IMG/VR virus record: IMGVR_UViG_3300017788_000995 | Coordinates: 1 to 60,283 of that record | DNA from: a virus | Direction: 5' to 3' (one strand) | Length of the DNA stretch: 60,283 nucleotides | In this document: positions 50,018-58,322 of the stretch, one piece after another | Numbering within the stretch: the stretch's first letter is position 1 | Layout of the letters: each line of letters starts with the position of its first letter | Notes under the pieces: model-generated | The model's input: the letters and a program-made list of their open reading frames with translations, nothing else | Told to the model about the DNA's origin: nothing | The model's database searches: none | Program-made: the position numbers and the translations under genes

Positions 50018-50964
50018 CACTTGAACTCACACTCCATCATAATCTCAGTCAGGCAAGCAGTCATGTTGATCTCTGTATCGGCAACAAATGCTGCCTTGTA
50101 CTGATACTCAGCAAGAATCAGAACCAGTTTCGGAATGCTAGACGAAGCAAAGCAATCGTACATGGACTCGTAAATCTTACGAAACAGAGATGCTGAATCG
50201 GCATCTGAATTCTCAACCACCCACTTGCGAACAGAAGTGAAGTCTTTCCCCTTCAAGGCAGAAATGAGTTCCTTGATCTTGATTTCACCAAGTTGTGTAA
50301 GGATGCCCACATCAATCTTGCCTGAAACCGAGTACCTCTGCAACTCATTTAAGATGCGGCGAAAGTCGGGAAAGTGTTTCATTATGAGTTCGACAAGCAC
50401 CTTGTCATCATATGCAACACCTTCGATGTCCAAGATGCCCTTGACTCGCTGTAGCATTTGCTTGGCAAGAGCGGGGCGTTCTTTGGTTGGAATTTGGAAG
50501 TTGATGCAAGTACACCGTGAGTGCAACGGTTCGATGATTCTGTTCTTGAAGTTACAAGTCAGGATGAACCGACAGTTTGCGCTGAACTCTTCCATGAATC
50601 CGCGCAAAGCAGGCTGTGTGCTTTGGGCGTTCGAGTAATCAAACTCGTCAAGAATCACTACCTTTTTGTTGCCTGACATGGATACTGTACTCGCAAAGTT
50701 TCGGATGCGAGTACGGAGGGTATCAATGTTGCCGTCTTCTGAACAGTTAACGATAATGCAGTCGCTATCCAGTTCATTGCACAGAGCGCGGGCAACCGTA
50801 GTCTTTCCGCAGCCTGCTCCACCCGATAGCAGTAGATTCTGTACCTCGCCCGACTCTACCATGTCGGTGAAAGTCGTCTTCATTGCGGACGGAAAAATAC
50901 AATCCGCGATCACCTTTGGGCGGTACTTCTCCACCCAAAGGTATTCGGTTGTAGTAGCAGTCAT
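50017..50964 (-). CDS. 44: Clamp loader large subunit gp44
   Basis: The protein has 315 aa. LLLSGGAGCGKTTVARALCN is Walker A (48-56), KVVILDEFDYSNAQ Walker B, and FILTCNFKNRIIEPLHSRC the SRC/Arg-finger region of AAA+ clamp loaders. With gp62 it opens gp45 rings on DNA. It lies two bases after gp45. The 3' end overlaps the GroES-like gene start. Confidence 0.95.
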   Translation of the reverse strand: MTATTTEYLWVEKYRPKVIADCIFPSAMKTTFTDMVESGEVQNLLLSGGAGCGKTTVARALCNELDSDCIIVNCSEDGNIDTLRTRIRNFASTVSMSGNKKVVILDEFDYSNAQSTQPALRGFMEEFSANCRFILTCNFKNRIIEPLHSRCTCINFQIPTKERPALAKQMLQRVKGILDIEGVAYDDKVLVELIMKHFPDFRRILNELQRYSVSGKIDVGILTQLGEIKIKELISALKGKDFTSVRKWVVENSDADSASLFRKIYESMYDCFASSSIPKLVLILAEYQYKAAFVADTEINMTACLTEIMMECEFK

Positions 50965-50966
50965 GT

Positions 50967-51680
50967 TTACTCCTTAGAGGCAGTACTTGAAGTTGCCTCA
51001 AGCGCAACGAAGTAAGTCAAATCCTTGCTGCAATGCGAGAACTTGGCGACAATGCTCTTGCTGATATGCACATCGTAATCACCAGACATGAGTTTCAGAT
51101 TCTCCACCTTCATGTGGATATCGAACTTGGTCTTCGCCTTGTTCTCTCCAACCGCAATAGAGTAGGTGTTTGAACCCTTGTCGGCCTTGTCAAACACCAC
51201 AACCTCAATCTTGTCTTTCGTTCCACGCACAGAGATATCACTAACCTGTAGCACAGAACTGGCGCGCATGATTTCAGCAACATTGTCTGCGGTCAACTTG
51301 AACGACACAAGAATGTCGGGCATAGTGATGCTCTTCTTGGGAGCAGTCAGCAGACTTGGTTCGCAGTAGTAGTAGTTGACACTCGGTGCGTTCTTACGAG
51401 TCGCATCGGAGATCACTACAGACTTCTCTCCGAAAGTCAGTAATGGTTCCTTGAACAGCGAGATCACGCCAAGGAACTTGTTCAAGTCCCAAATACCAAA
51501 CTCAATATCAAAGGTTTCATCCACAGTTGCCTCAGCCATGACATTCTTCACAGGAGTCACAGTGGCAATAGTATTGCCTGGACGGATGAGAATGTTTGAG
51601 TTTAGAGAGGCGAAGTTCTTGAGAAGTGCGAGAGTTTCTTGAGAGAGTTTCATACCAGTTTCAGTTTCAGTAGCAGTCAT
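50967..51680 (-). CDS. 45: Sliding clamp gp45
   Basis: The protein has 237 aa. MKLSQETLALLKNFASLN then ILIRPGNTIATV and FDIEFGIWDLNKFLGV are gp45 blocks; LTFGEKSVVISDA and YFVALEA complete the ring-forming fold. It tethers gp43 to DNA and activates late transcription through gp33/gp55 in T4. A sigma70-type promoter and a GGAGACACA ribosome site precede it. Confidence 0.95.
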   Translation of the reverse strand: MTATETETGMKLSQETLALLKNFASLNSNILIRPGNTIATVTPVKNVMAEATVDETFDIEFGIWDLNKFLGVISLFKEPLLTFGEKSVVISDATRKNAPSVNYYYCEPSLLTAPKKSITMPDILVSFKLTADNVAEIMRASSVLQVSDISVRGTKDKIEVVVFDKADKGSNTYSIAVGENKAKTKFDIHMKVENLKLMSGDYDVHISKSIVAKFSHCSKDLTYFVALEATSSTASKE

Positions 51681-51708
51681 TGTGTCTCCATTCTATAGGG
51701 GTCTGTAA

Positions 51709-51736
51709 ATTATACTTTCACTTTGGTTTATTGCAA
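51709..51736 (-). promoter_or_regulatory. Sigma70-type promoter for the clamp operon
   Basis: On the minus strand: TTGCAA (51736-51731), 16 bases, TATAAT (51714-51709). The leader is about 22 bases with a good ribosome site. The -35 lies inside the small upstream gene. Confidence 0.8.
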
Positions 51737-51885
51737 CCACAACCACGCTGTTTTGTAACATTTGATGGTGGTGCTGGCTGAGATTGCCTTGCGGCAATAT
51801 CATTCGGTTGTACTGGCTGTTGTCGCTGTACATTTTTATTTGTGGTTGCTCTTCCAATTCGAGAAGGTCTGTTAATTCGCCTCAT
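51718..51885 (-). CDS. Small basic protein ending GCGCNK, 55 aa
   Basis: An ATG at 51885 (overlapping the stop region of the upstream gene) opens MRRINRPSRIGRATTNKNVQ to a TGA at 51720-51718. The protein is very basic, rich in Gln/Pro/Asn, and ends KQRGCGCNKPK, which could be a small metal or nucleic-acid-binding tail. No ribosome site is clear; coupling with the upstream gene is likely. It overlaps the gp45 promoter. Confidence 0.5.
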   Translation of the reverse strand: MRRINRPSRIGRATTNKNVQRQQPVQPNDIAARQSQPAPPSNVTKQRGCGCNKPK

Positions 51886-52417
51886 CTGTTGTCTTGATCG
51901 TCAGGTCTACTTTCCTTTCGATCTGCTCCTTTCGAGTGAAATCGTACTTCATTCTACGCTCAACCGTTTCATCAGCAGACTTGGTATAGTTGCTGAATCC
52001 AGGCATCTGTAGCGGACAAACAACTTTTGGGAAATCTAGTTTAGAGTAGTCTTCAGGAGACTTTGCATTTAGCCATGTGGCTTGTCTATCCCCGCATCCA
52101 CATTCACCACAGTAGAACCTTCCCTCTTCAGCATTGCTGTTTCGTCTAAATGGACATGGAGCAATGTCTAGAGTTTCGTCGCCATGGCAAGATATAGAGC
52201 GAATCCGTTTGGTTTCTGCATCACATCGTTTGTCTTGGGTGATCCCACGAGAAGCATATGCTTCTACAACACTCTTCATTTTGTTCAGCATTGAAGGTGG
52301 ATGCTGAGGTCCTGCAGGTGTAGGTGCTGGACCTGGAGGCGGGGAAGTTCGGCGAGCGCCGCCCTTGCTCCATCCACCAGTAGCAACGATCTTCTTACCG
52401 TTGTTTGGTGCGCTCAT
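51872..52417 (-). CDS. Cys-rich (zinc-ribbon-like) protein of unknown function
   Basis: The start is set at 52417 (MSAPNNGKKIVATGG); the frame opens 19 codons further up with an unlikely basic run. The protein is 181 aa. A Pro-rich linker (SPPPGPAPTPAGPQHPPS) precedes a Cys-rich core: CPFRRN, YCGECGCGDRQATWL and VVCPLQMPGF. These could form one or two metal sites. A late helix (ETVERRMKYDFTRKEQ) follows. Known family not recognised. It overlaps the next gene's end. Confidence 0.5.
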   Translation of the reverse strand: MSAPNNGKKIVATGGWSKGGARRTSPPPGPAPTPAGPQHPPSMLNKMKSVVEAYASRGITQDKRCDAETKRIRSISCHGDETLDIAPCPFRRNSNAEEGRFYCGECGCGDRQATWLNAKSPEDYSKLDFPKVVCPLQMPGFSNYTKSADETVERRMKYDFTRKEQIERKVDLTIKTTDEAN

Positions 52418-52592
52418 TTTGATAATCCTCAAACGAATCGTCTTCGTAACGCTGAATGTCAGAAGATGCTTCACGCATTTTTTGCTTCTGAGAATGACGG
52501 TCGCCGCGCTTTTGCTTTTTCTTTATGCCGCGATCTCTGTGAAAGCGTTCAAAAGAACCAGTATCATCCCAATTATTCCACTCTCTGCTCAT
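52395..52592 (-). CDS. Small charged protein between RNase H and the Cys-rich gene
   Basis: The start at 52592 (MSREWNNWDDTG) follows a GGAG site; the stop of the RNase H gene lies just before it. The protein is 65 aa, highly charged with KKKQKRGDRHSQKQKMREA in the middle and an acidic-polar end (DDSFEDYQNERTKQR). It looks disordered or helical. Overlaps the Cys-rich gene start by 23 bases. Function unknown. Confidence 0.5.
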   Translation of the reverse strand: MSREWNNWDDTGSFERFHRDRGIKKKQKRGDRHSQKQKMREASSDIQRYEDDSFEDYQNERTKQR

Positions 52593-52593
52593 A

Positions 52594-53463
52594 TCAGAAC
52601 TCCGAGACAACCTCGACTAGATTTCTCATCTTATGTTCCATCAAGTACGAAAGGATATTACCTTTACGGGCCGGAGTGGAGTCTGCATACCTTTGCAGAA
52701 TGGATTGCTCCAACTCCACAGGTATATATCTGAAATCAACCATGCATCGGTTACGATCCCAGTTTCTTTTCACTTTGTCTGGCATAGTTGCTATAACATC
52801 AAACCGATTACCCACGACAAGAATCTGTTCTTGAATAGCAGCAGACTTCTTGCCAGTGAGAGGAGTCTGTCGCTTACCGTCAGTAACGAAACAATCGTCA
52901 TCGGACAGGATGTTAGGGATGCCGTCACCTGAGTCACCACTCAAGATATGATTCACCAAGAACTCGGTTGGATTCTTACATACCACAAATCCTTTCGTCA
53001 CAGGACTCCATTGCCGAACATTCGGGTAAATCTGCAACTGCTGAAAGTCTTTGTCGCTAGACACAATGATAACCTGTTCGTTAGCAGAGGTGTGCTTGGT
53101 CAGAGTGGCGATCACATCGTCTGCCTCTGCTCCCTGCACTCGCATATGACGATACGGAAACACATCACGAATCTCTTCGCGGATTCCGTCAATCATTCCA
53201 TAAATCGCCTTCCAATCGACATCAGATGACGCCTTTGCCTTGGCTCTGTTCTGCTTGTACTGCGGAAACACAGAGTTACGCCAACACCTACCACCTTCGT
53301 GGCAGAGAACAATCTCGCCAGCGTCACGAAACTTCTGTCGATATGTGCGATAAATGTTCAGTACCGTATGGCGTAACAGGTCTTCTGAAAACTGGGCAGC
53401 ATCGCCTTTGGTAAGGGCGAATAGACTTCCCAACAGTACTTGGTTGTTGTCAATCAGAATCAT
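52594..53463 (-). CDS. rnh: RNase H (5'-nuclease, FEN family)
   Basis: The protein has 289 aa. VQGAEADDVIATLTKH, VIIVSSDKDFQQLQ and GDSGDGIPNILSDDD are the acidic blocks of the T4 RNase H/flap-nuclease family. It removes RNA primers and flaps during lagging-strand work. Start overlaps the upstream stop as TAATG. In T4 rnh is elsewhere; here it is grouped with clamp genes. Confidence 0.9.
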   Translation of the reverse strand: MILIDNNQVLLGSLFALTKGDAAQFSEDLLRHTVLNIYRTYRQKFRDAGEIVLCHEGGRCWRNSVFPQYKQNRAKAKASSDVDWKAIYGMIDGIREEIRDVFPYRHMRVQGAEADDVIATLTKHTSANEQVIIVSSDKDFQQLQIYPNVRQWSPVTKGFVVCKNPTEFLVNHILSGDSGDGIPNILSDDDCFVTDGKRQTPLTGKKSAAIQEQILVVGNRFDVIATMPDKVKRNWDRNRCMVDFRYIPVELEQSILQRYADSTPARKGNILSYLMEHKMRNLVEVVSEF

Positions 53464-54569
53464 TAGTAGGCTCCAATGAGAATACAGTTCTCATTGATTC
53501 TCCCGCTTATCTTTGTGGGTTTAGTCTTGATGGAGTTCATCGTGTTCTGCACAGCACGGACACCAGTAAGTTTACTCAGCATATCTTTTGGCTTGCGGAG
53601 TTTCTTGGATACAGACTTGTTTTCATCGTAGTTAATAATGGTGGTTCCCTTTACACTTAAGCCACGAGGATCTTTTGCAAACAGTACAGTTAGTGTACGG
53701 TACTTTTCGTTAAACACAACCACCATTTCACTACCAATGATCTTTTCTGGCGAGATACTTTTAATGTTGTATTCCTTAGACTCAACCAAGTACTTTACCT
53801 TTTTGGTGATTTGATTTGGACTCTTCTGCTTCTTCTTGCGAGGCTTACGATCTGATCGCTTCTCGTCAGCAAATGTGCGGAAAGCATTAGCCGTTTCTGA
53901 AAGTATTTGTATGAGTTTTTTGAGTCGAGGCCTGGTCAAGAAAGAATATCCCTCAACCAGTTGTTCATCTTTGCCGGCATATGCTGTTGTCATCTCTTGC
54001 AGATAGGCATTTTCAATGTATGCAGCAATTTTACCGCAATGTAATGCCTTGACTCCATGACTGGTTGCCCACCCCACAGGATCAAAATTCACCTCGCTCT
54101 TGCTCGTACAAGCGTCTACAACCGAATCCACAACCATATCAATATCACCCAAGTACTCACGGTACTTGTGTTCGATGCGCTCCTGAATGGACGGCAGAGC
54201 GGTATCCTGACGCTTGGCGAGGACGACAGAACCAGTTTGCTTCAGATCATCAATCTCCCGTGCAATCTTCTGTTTAGTTTCGTCTGGCAGCGGAGCGCCA
54301 CGAGTTAGCATTCGACACAAATAACCAATGCCAGCATAACTCTTGATGCCATTTTGTGCAATGCACTTGATTGTTTCAGCATCCATCTTGGAATGCTTGC
54401 AGTAGTCTAACACCCACCGCTTTTTGTCTCGGTTGGTGCCTTTATTCCAATACCAACCAATAGCCCGTTGGAGCGCAGAGTCTTGCTCATCTTTAGTAGC
54501 AAAAGACTCTGCGCTCCAAACTGGCTCAGAACCATAGGCTCGTTCTAGTGTTTTGTTGTAGTCTTTCAT
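53463..54569 (-). CDS. Unknown basic protein, probable DNA/RNA-binding
   Basis: The protein has 368 aa. The N-terminal half is helical (TLERAYGSEPVWSAE, KKRWVLDYCKHSK). The middle has a Lys/Arg stretch (KRSDRKPRKKKQKS) and the C-terminal ~120 residues are beta-rich (EMVVVFNEKYRTLTVLF, GLSVKGTTIINYDENKS, KLRKPKDMLSKLTG). I recall this type from T4-like aquatic phages, with no function. The promoter -10 is nine bases before the ATG, so the mRNA would be nearly leaderless. It is upstream of RNase H. Confidence 0.6.
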   Translation of the reverse strand: MKDYNKTLERAYGSEPVWSAESFATKDEQDSALQRAIGWYWNKGTNRDKKRWVLDYCKHSKMDAETIKCIAQNGIKSYAGIGYLCRMLTRGAPLPDETKQKIAREIDDLKQTGSVVLAKRQDTALPSIQERIEHKYREYLGDIDMVVDSVVDACTSKSEVNFDPVGWATSHGVKALHCGKIAAYIENAYLQEMTTAYAGKDEQLVEGYSFLTRPRLKKLIQILSETANAFRTFADEKRSDRKPRKKKQKSPNQITKKVKYLVESKEYNIKSISPEKIIGSEMVVVFNEKYRTLTVLFAKDPRGLSVKGTTIINYDENKSVSKKLRKPKDMLSKLTGVRAVQNTMNSIKTKPTKISGRINENCILIGAY

Positions 54570-54578
54570 CGCATCGTA

Positions 54579-54606
54579 AGTATACGACGAATCGCATACG
54601 AGTCAA
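54579..54606 (-). promoter_or_regulatory. Sigma70-type promoter for the rnh operon
   Basis: On the minus strand: TTGACT (54606-54601), 16 bases, TATACT (54584-54579). Nine bases separate -10 from the ATG, so the leader is about 2-3 bases. Confidence 0.85.
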
Positions 54607-54607
54607 G

Positions 54608-55765
54608 TCACCCTACGAGTTTAGGTTCAAATACCTCATTCTTTGTAGATGGCGCCAAGTTTATAGTCTTGACAAGGCTACGAGAAAGGGCAATAACACC
54701 CGCGTATGGGTCTACATTGGCGCCTGGACGGCGATCTTCAATATACAGCAGATGTGCCGCATCCGTGTTCAGAGGAACAGCAGGCACACACAAAGATGTA
54801 GTACGATCACCAAATCCCCAAGTGAACTTGTTGAAGTCACTGATTCCGCCTGTCTTTCCAACTAGGCGTTGCTCGTTGCCCGCACCATATGCTGCCATAT
54901 GTTCGCGGTGATCTTCTCCAATGGTTTCGCAAATTGCCTTGGCGAGGCCTGCATTTCCGCTAGACTTGGTGTAATTGTCCATATACAGGCGGACGATGCA
55001 TCCGTTACCATTCCATTCTGTGCCAGGAAAACTCTTTGGCTGATAACTGATTACACACCGAGGGTTGTCTCGGTCTTCTGCCGTATCTTCCAATAGATAC
55101 CGCGAGATAATCAGATTATCGCAAGCAGTCAGCACATCTGTTTCTTCAGTAACAAATGACCACTGTGATAGGCAGATTCCTGCATTGTATGAATGCATTG
55201 CAATTCCTCTCCATACACATCGGTCGTAGAAAGAAGAAATCAGTTCTTTGCCTCGTTGAAAGTCGCCAGAACCACCATAGTACCTGCCTTGAGGACCAGG
55301 GAATACGACTTGGGTTTCTCCCTTTTCGTTCTTTCCAGTTGGCCAGCGATACGGTTGACGAGTATCAGGATCAATCAGTAGAACATCCTGCTCGAATCCA
55401 ATCTTTACGGAGGTCAGATCGTTTGTGCTGAGAAACTTGCGAAGGTCGGCACGGGCATTAGATGCATGAGGAGTTCCATCTGCGGTTTGCACTTCGCATA
55501 GTACAACACCACTATCGCGGGTAATACCCTCAAATCCAGTTGAATCCTTAACGGTACGAACTGGAACCAAGAACAGATCAGCGTTATCAGTTGATGCCTG
55601 CTTGCAAGCAGAACCATCGAATCGCTGTGTCTTGGGGGTTTCTCCAACTGAGGTGTAGTTAGCACTACGAATAGTACCATCACCAGCCAACCAAATGTAA
55701 GTCCAATCCATTACAACTGGCTTCGTCTCATCCTTTTTCACTTTCACATACTCACTCTTTGTCAT
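54608..55765 (-). CDS. Glutamine-synthetase-like protein with altered active site
   Basis: The protein has 385 aa and follows eukaryote-type (GSII) glutamine synthetase from end to end. TYIWLAGDGTIRSAN, GFEQDVLLIDP (E125), PGPQGRYYGG, YQPKSFPGTEWNGNG and IEDRRPGANVDPY (E343) all align. However, NAG at 194-196 and QWS at 201-203 replace the metal-binding Glu of NAE and QWE. Ile257 replaces the ammonia-site His, and the flap HET is KTG. So normal glutamine synthesis is unlikely; a new ligase or a pseudoenzyme fits better. It is last in the cassette after gp46. AAAGGAG precedes the ATG. Confidence 0.85.
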   Translation of the reverse strand: MTKSEYVKVKKDETKPVVMDWTYIWLAGDGTIRSANYTSVGETPKTQRFDGSACKQASTDNADLFLVPVRTVKDSTGFEGITRDSGVVLCEVQTADGTPHASNARADLRKFLSTNDLTSVKIGFEQDVLLIDPDTRQPYRWPTGKNEKGETQVVFPGPQGRYYGGSGDFQRGKELISSFYDRCVWRGIAMHSYNAGICLSQWSFVTEETDVLTACDNLIISRYLLEDTAEDRDNPRCVISYQPKSFPGTEWNGNGCIVRLYMDNYTKSSGNAGLAKAICETIGEDHREHMAAYGAGNEQRLVGKTGGISDFNKFTWGFGDRTTSLCVPAVPLNTDAAHLLYIEDRRPGANVDPYAGVIALSRSLVKTINLAPSTKNEVFEPKLVG

Positions 55766-57399
55766 TATGATTTCTCCTTTGGTTTGTAAAACACATAAAC
55801 GGGTTCATACTTCATGTAGTCACCATCAATCTTGCAATAGTTTTTGCACATGGGCAATCCTGTTTTTTCGTCAAGACGATTCTGCCCAGGCATAGATTCC
55901 ATCGCCATCTTCACCTTGTATTTATACACGAGTCCAAACTCTTCAAGGAATCTTTGTGAATCTTTTTCAAGCGGAAGATAATCCCCACCAATCTGAATGT
56001 CTGCAATGTTCCATAGCAAGTAACGATCAGGCTTCAAGAACTCTGCACAAGTCTTCAGCGTTGGACGCAAAAATCCATCACGCCAACTCTCATATGATGA
56101 GCCGTACTTCTTATAGGATTGGTTCTCATCCTTTGAATAGGCTTCACGGTTGAAGTAAGGAGGACTTGTGAAGATCATGTCGATCTTACCTTTGTACTTC
56201 TTGAAACGAGGATCGTTGCCAATCTCTTCTGAACCTAGTCTATAAATTTCGTAGGTATTGGTTTCGCTGAAGAATGGATTGCCTCTGTATGTCTTGGTAT
56301 TGTAGAAATCTGCAACATCGGCATATCGAGAACGCTCCTCGCCCGTGTCTTCGTCAATGTAATACAGTTCGGGGTTTGGATCAGTTCCAATGTAATGAAT
56401 CTTGCGATCATCGCGCACACTCATGGCGCCAAGAATACGACCTCCCCATCCCGATGAAGGATCGTAGATCACAAGCGGAGTCTTCTGAGACTTGGCGTGT
56501 TCCGTAAACCGCTCATACAGATACTTGGCAGTCATGGGTGGGAAGTTGTGCGCCACTTGAATGTATCCGATACGGAATGCAGCAAATCCCTTCGGGAATA
56601 CGCGCTCACCTTTCTTGTAAATACGAATGGTGTACACGCGATCATCTGGCATGGCACTCACATCGAAAGTAGAGAAGTGTCGATACTGCAATACTCCCTC
56701 GTCCTTGAGTTGCTGCACCTGTTCTCGCGTGAGATTCAGAATGTCAGACTGATTCAGTTGGAAGTATCCTGTATTGTTGCCTTCACGAATCTTCACCTGT
56801 TCAAGCATGAAGTCGTAACCCTTGAAGATTTCCTTGTTGGTTTGGAATGCTTTGATCCAAGACGAGGCATCAGGCACAGACACAAGAGCAGGTTTAGGAT
56901 TGTTACGCAAGCACGACAGGGCGTGCATATACAGCGAGTCTCTGCGGAAGTGACGCATTGATCCCTTGACCATACGATCAAGAAACCGATCTTCTGCAAA
57001 CAGTTCGTAGATGGAATAGCCATCGTCCCGTTCGCTGTAGTTGATGCGAGTCTTCATCATGGTTGGAAACCATTGATCCACTTCAGAACCAAGCCTTGCC
57101 TTGTTCAGAATCACATCGTTGCCGATGTCTTCCAGTTCATCGTCAAACTCAAACGACTTCACAGGATACTCAGCCATCTTGTTCCACTCTTCAATGATGC
57201 CTTCTTCGATCTTTCCGATGCGCGGAGGACATCCCTTGTTGTCCCAAATATCGACAACTGCCTTACGCATATTGACAACCCACTCGCAGAACTTGTCTGC
57301 GTTCATCTCTAGCAATTCTTCAAAGGTGACATTTACTGGGTGAGTGAGGAGATGGGTGTTCTTCTCAAAAAAGGTTTTGTGTGCTTGTAGAGTTTCCAT
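55765..57399 (-). CDS. DNA methyltransferase-like protein (TSPPY)
   Basis: The protein has 544 aa. The N-terminal 300 residues form an all-alpha/beta domain with no recognised family (LFAEDRFLDRMVKGSMRHF region). Motif I is IYDPSSGWGGRILGAM (from 311), motif IV MIFTSPPYFNREAY (411-415) and YLLWNIADI supports a methyltransferase. N4-cytosine or N6-adenine modification is possible. It overlaps neighbours at both ends as TAATG. The large N-terminal domain may recognise DNA or a modified base. Confidence 0.75.
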   Translation of the reverse strand: METLQAHKTFFEKNTHLLTHPVNVTFEELLEMNADKFCEWVVNMRKAVVDIWDNKGCPPRIGKIEEGIIEEWNKMAEYPVKSFEFDDELEDIGNDVILNKARLGSEVDQWFPTMMKTRINYSERDDGYSIYELFAEDRFLDRMVKGSMRHFRRDSLYMHALSCLRNNPKPALVSVPDASSWIKAFQTNKEIFKGYDFMLEQVKIREGNNTGYFQLNQSDILNLTREQVQQLKDEGVLQYRHFSTFDVSAMPDDRVYTIRIYKKGERVFPKGFAAFRIGYIQVAHNFPPMTAKYLYERFTEHAKSQKTPLVIYDPSSGWGGRILGAMSVRDDRKIHYIGTDPNPELYYIDEDTGEERSRYADVADFYNTKTYRGNPFFSETNTYEIYRLGSEEIGNDPRFKKYKGKIDMIFTSPPYFNREAYSKDENQSYKKYGSSYESWRDGFLRPTLKTCAEFLKPDRYLLWNIADIQIGGDYLPLEKDSQRFLEEFGLVYKYKVKMAMESMPGQNRLDEKTGLPMCKNYCKIDGDYMKYEPVYVFYKPKEKS

Positions 57400-58322
57400 T
57401 ATGATTTCATTCTTTGCTGTACTTCAGTTTCACTAAGTCTGCGTCCAACCACCCAAAAGCAAGTACTCTTGTTTATGTCAAGGTTCTCGCGCATCCACTT
57501 GTGTGCCTTTGCTTCGTACAGATCGTCAAGGATTGTACCATCTGCTATCTTTTCCACAAGAGGTTTTCCGTACACAGTATTTAGACAATGTAGATCATAT
57601 TCTGGCAGCGGATATCCTGCCATTGGATTTACCCACTTGTTGATGTTCTCCGTTCGCTTTGGGCCAACACACAATCCGATCACTTTGCCCACGCTGATCT
57701 TATACCGATGTATACCTCGGAGAATGGCAGCAAAGTGAACTCCGCTTCCCACAGGAACAACCAATTGATCCAACTGGTTCGGTAGGTTGCCCACTTGACG
57801 CTCAATGCCATCAATGATTGCGTCTTCTCTGTTTTCAATGTTATGGGTAAAGACTGCATCGTACAGTTTTTCAGTCTTAGCGATCTCTCGCATTCTAGCA
57901 AGCACAGGACCGTGCATTCCTGTTCCACACACATTGCGAACATCTGCACCCAGCCACTTTGCGTATCGCATCATGTGGTGGTTGTCGATGGTTTCTGGCG
58001 AACTACCACCAATGCAAATCACGCAAGGAATATTCAAATCCTTACACACTCTGGCGATAATCGCTCCCGTTGTAGAATGAACCTGTGTGTGAGTCACTAC
58101 CCCATTGCTGTGTTCTTTGAGAACATTTCTTAGAGGATACAGCAAGCGAATGGCTTGTCTTACTTTGCCTCCGCTCACATCTTCAACCCCGTAGGGAGTG
58201 TACATATCATCACGCTTGTACCATATCCCCTTGATAAACTGCACGGGAGTGCGCGTCAGAACATGGGCAGGAAATGCTTTAGAAAAGTCATATTCCTGTT
58301 GCATATCAACCTGTTCTTTCAT
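57399..58322 (-). CDS. PLP-dependent enzyme, fold type II (ACC deaminase-like)
   Basis: The protein has 307 aa. YKRDDMYTPYGVEDVSGGKVRQA (written here in parts: KRDDM, then SGGKVRQA) places the PLP lysine at K53. VTHTQVHSTTGAIIARVC and the phosphate loop VPVGSGVHFAAILRG (about 201) complete the fold. Relatives include ACC deaminase and D-cysteine desulfhydrase. It lies in a coupled cassette with methyltransferases and a glutamine-synthetase-like protein, so an amino-acid or amine donor for DNA modification is the favoured inference. Confidence 0.8.
   Translation of the reverse strand: MKEQVDMQQEYDFSKAFPAHVLTRTPVQFIKGIWYKRDDMYTPYGVEDVSGGKVRQAIRLLYPLRNVLKEHSNGVVTHTQVHSTTGAIIARVCKDLNIPCVICIGGSSPETIDNHHMMRYAKWLGADVRNVCGTGMHGPVLARMREIAKTEKLYDAVFTHNIENREDAIIDGIERQVGNLPNQLDQLVVPVGSGVHFAAILRGIHRYKISVGKVIGLCVGPKRTENINKWVNPMAGYPLPEYDLHCLNTVYGKPLVEKIADGTILDDLYEAKAHKWMRENLDINKSTCFWVVGRRLSETEVQQRMKS

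Noticed and set aside
54608-55765. Ordinary auxiliary nitrogen-metabolism glutamine synthetase
   Set aside because: Key metal-binding Glu residues, the ammonia-site His and the flap Glu are replaced.
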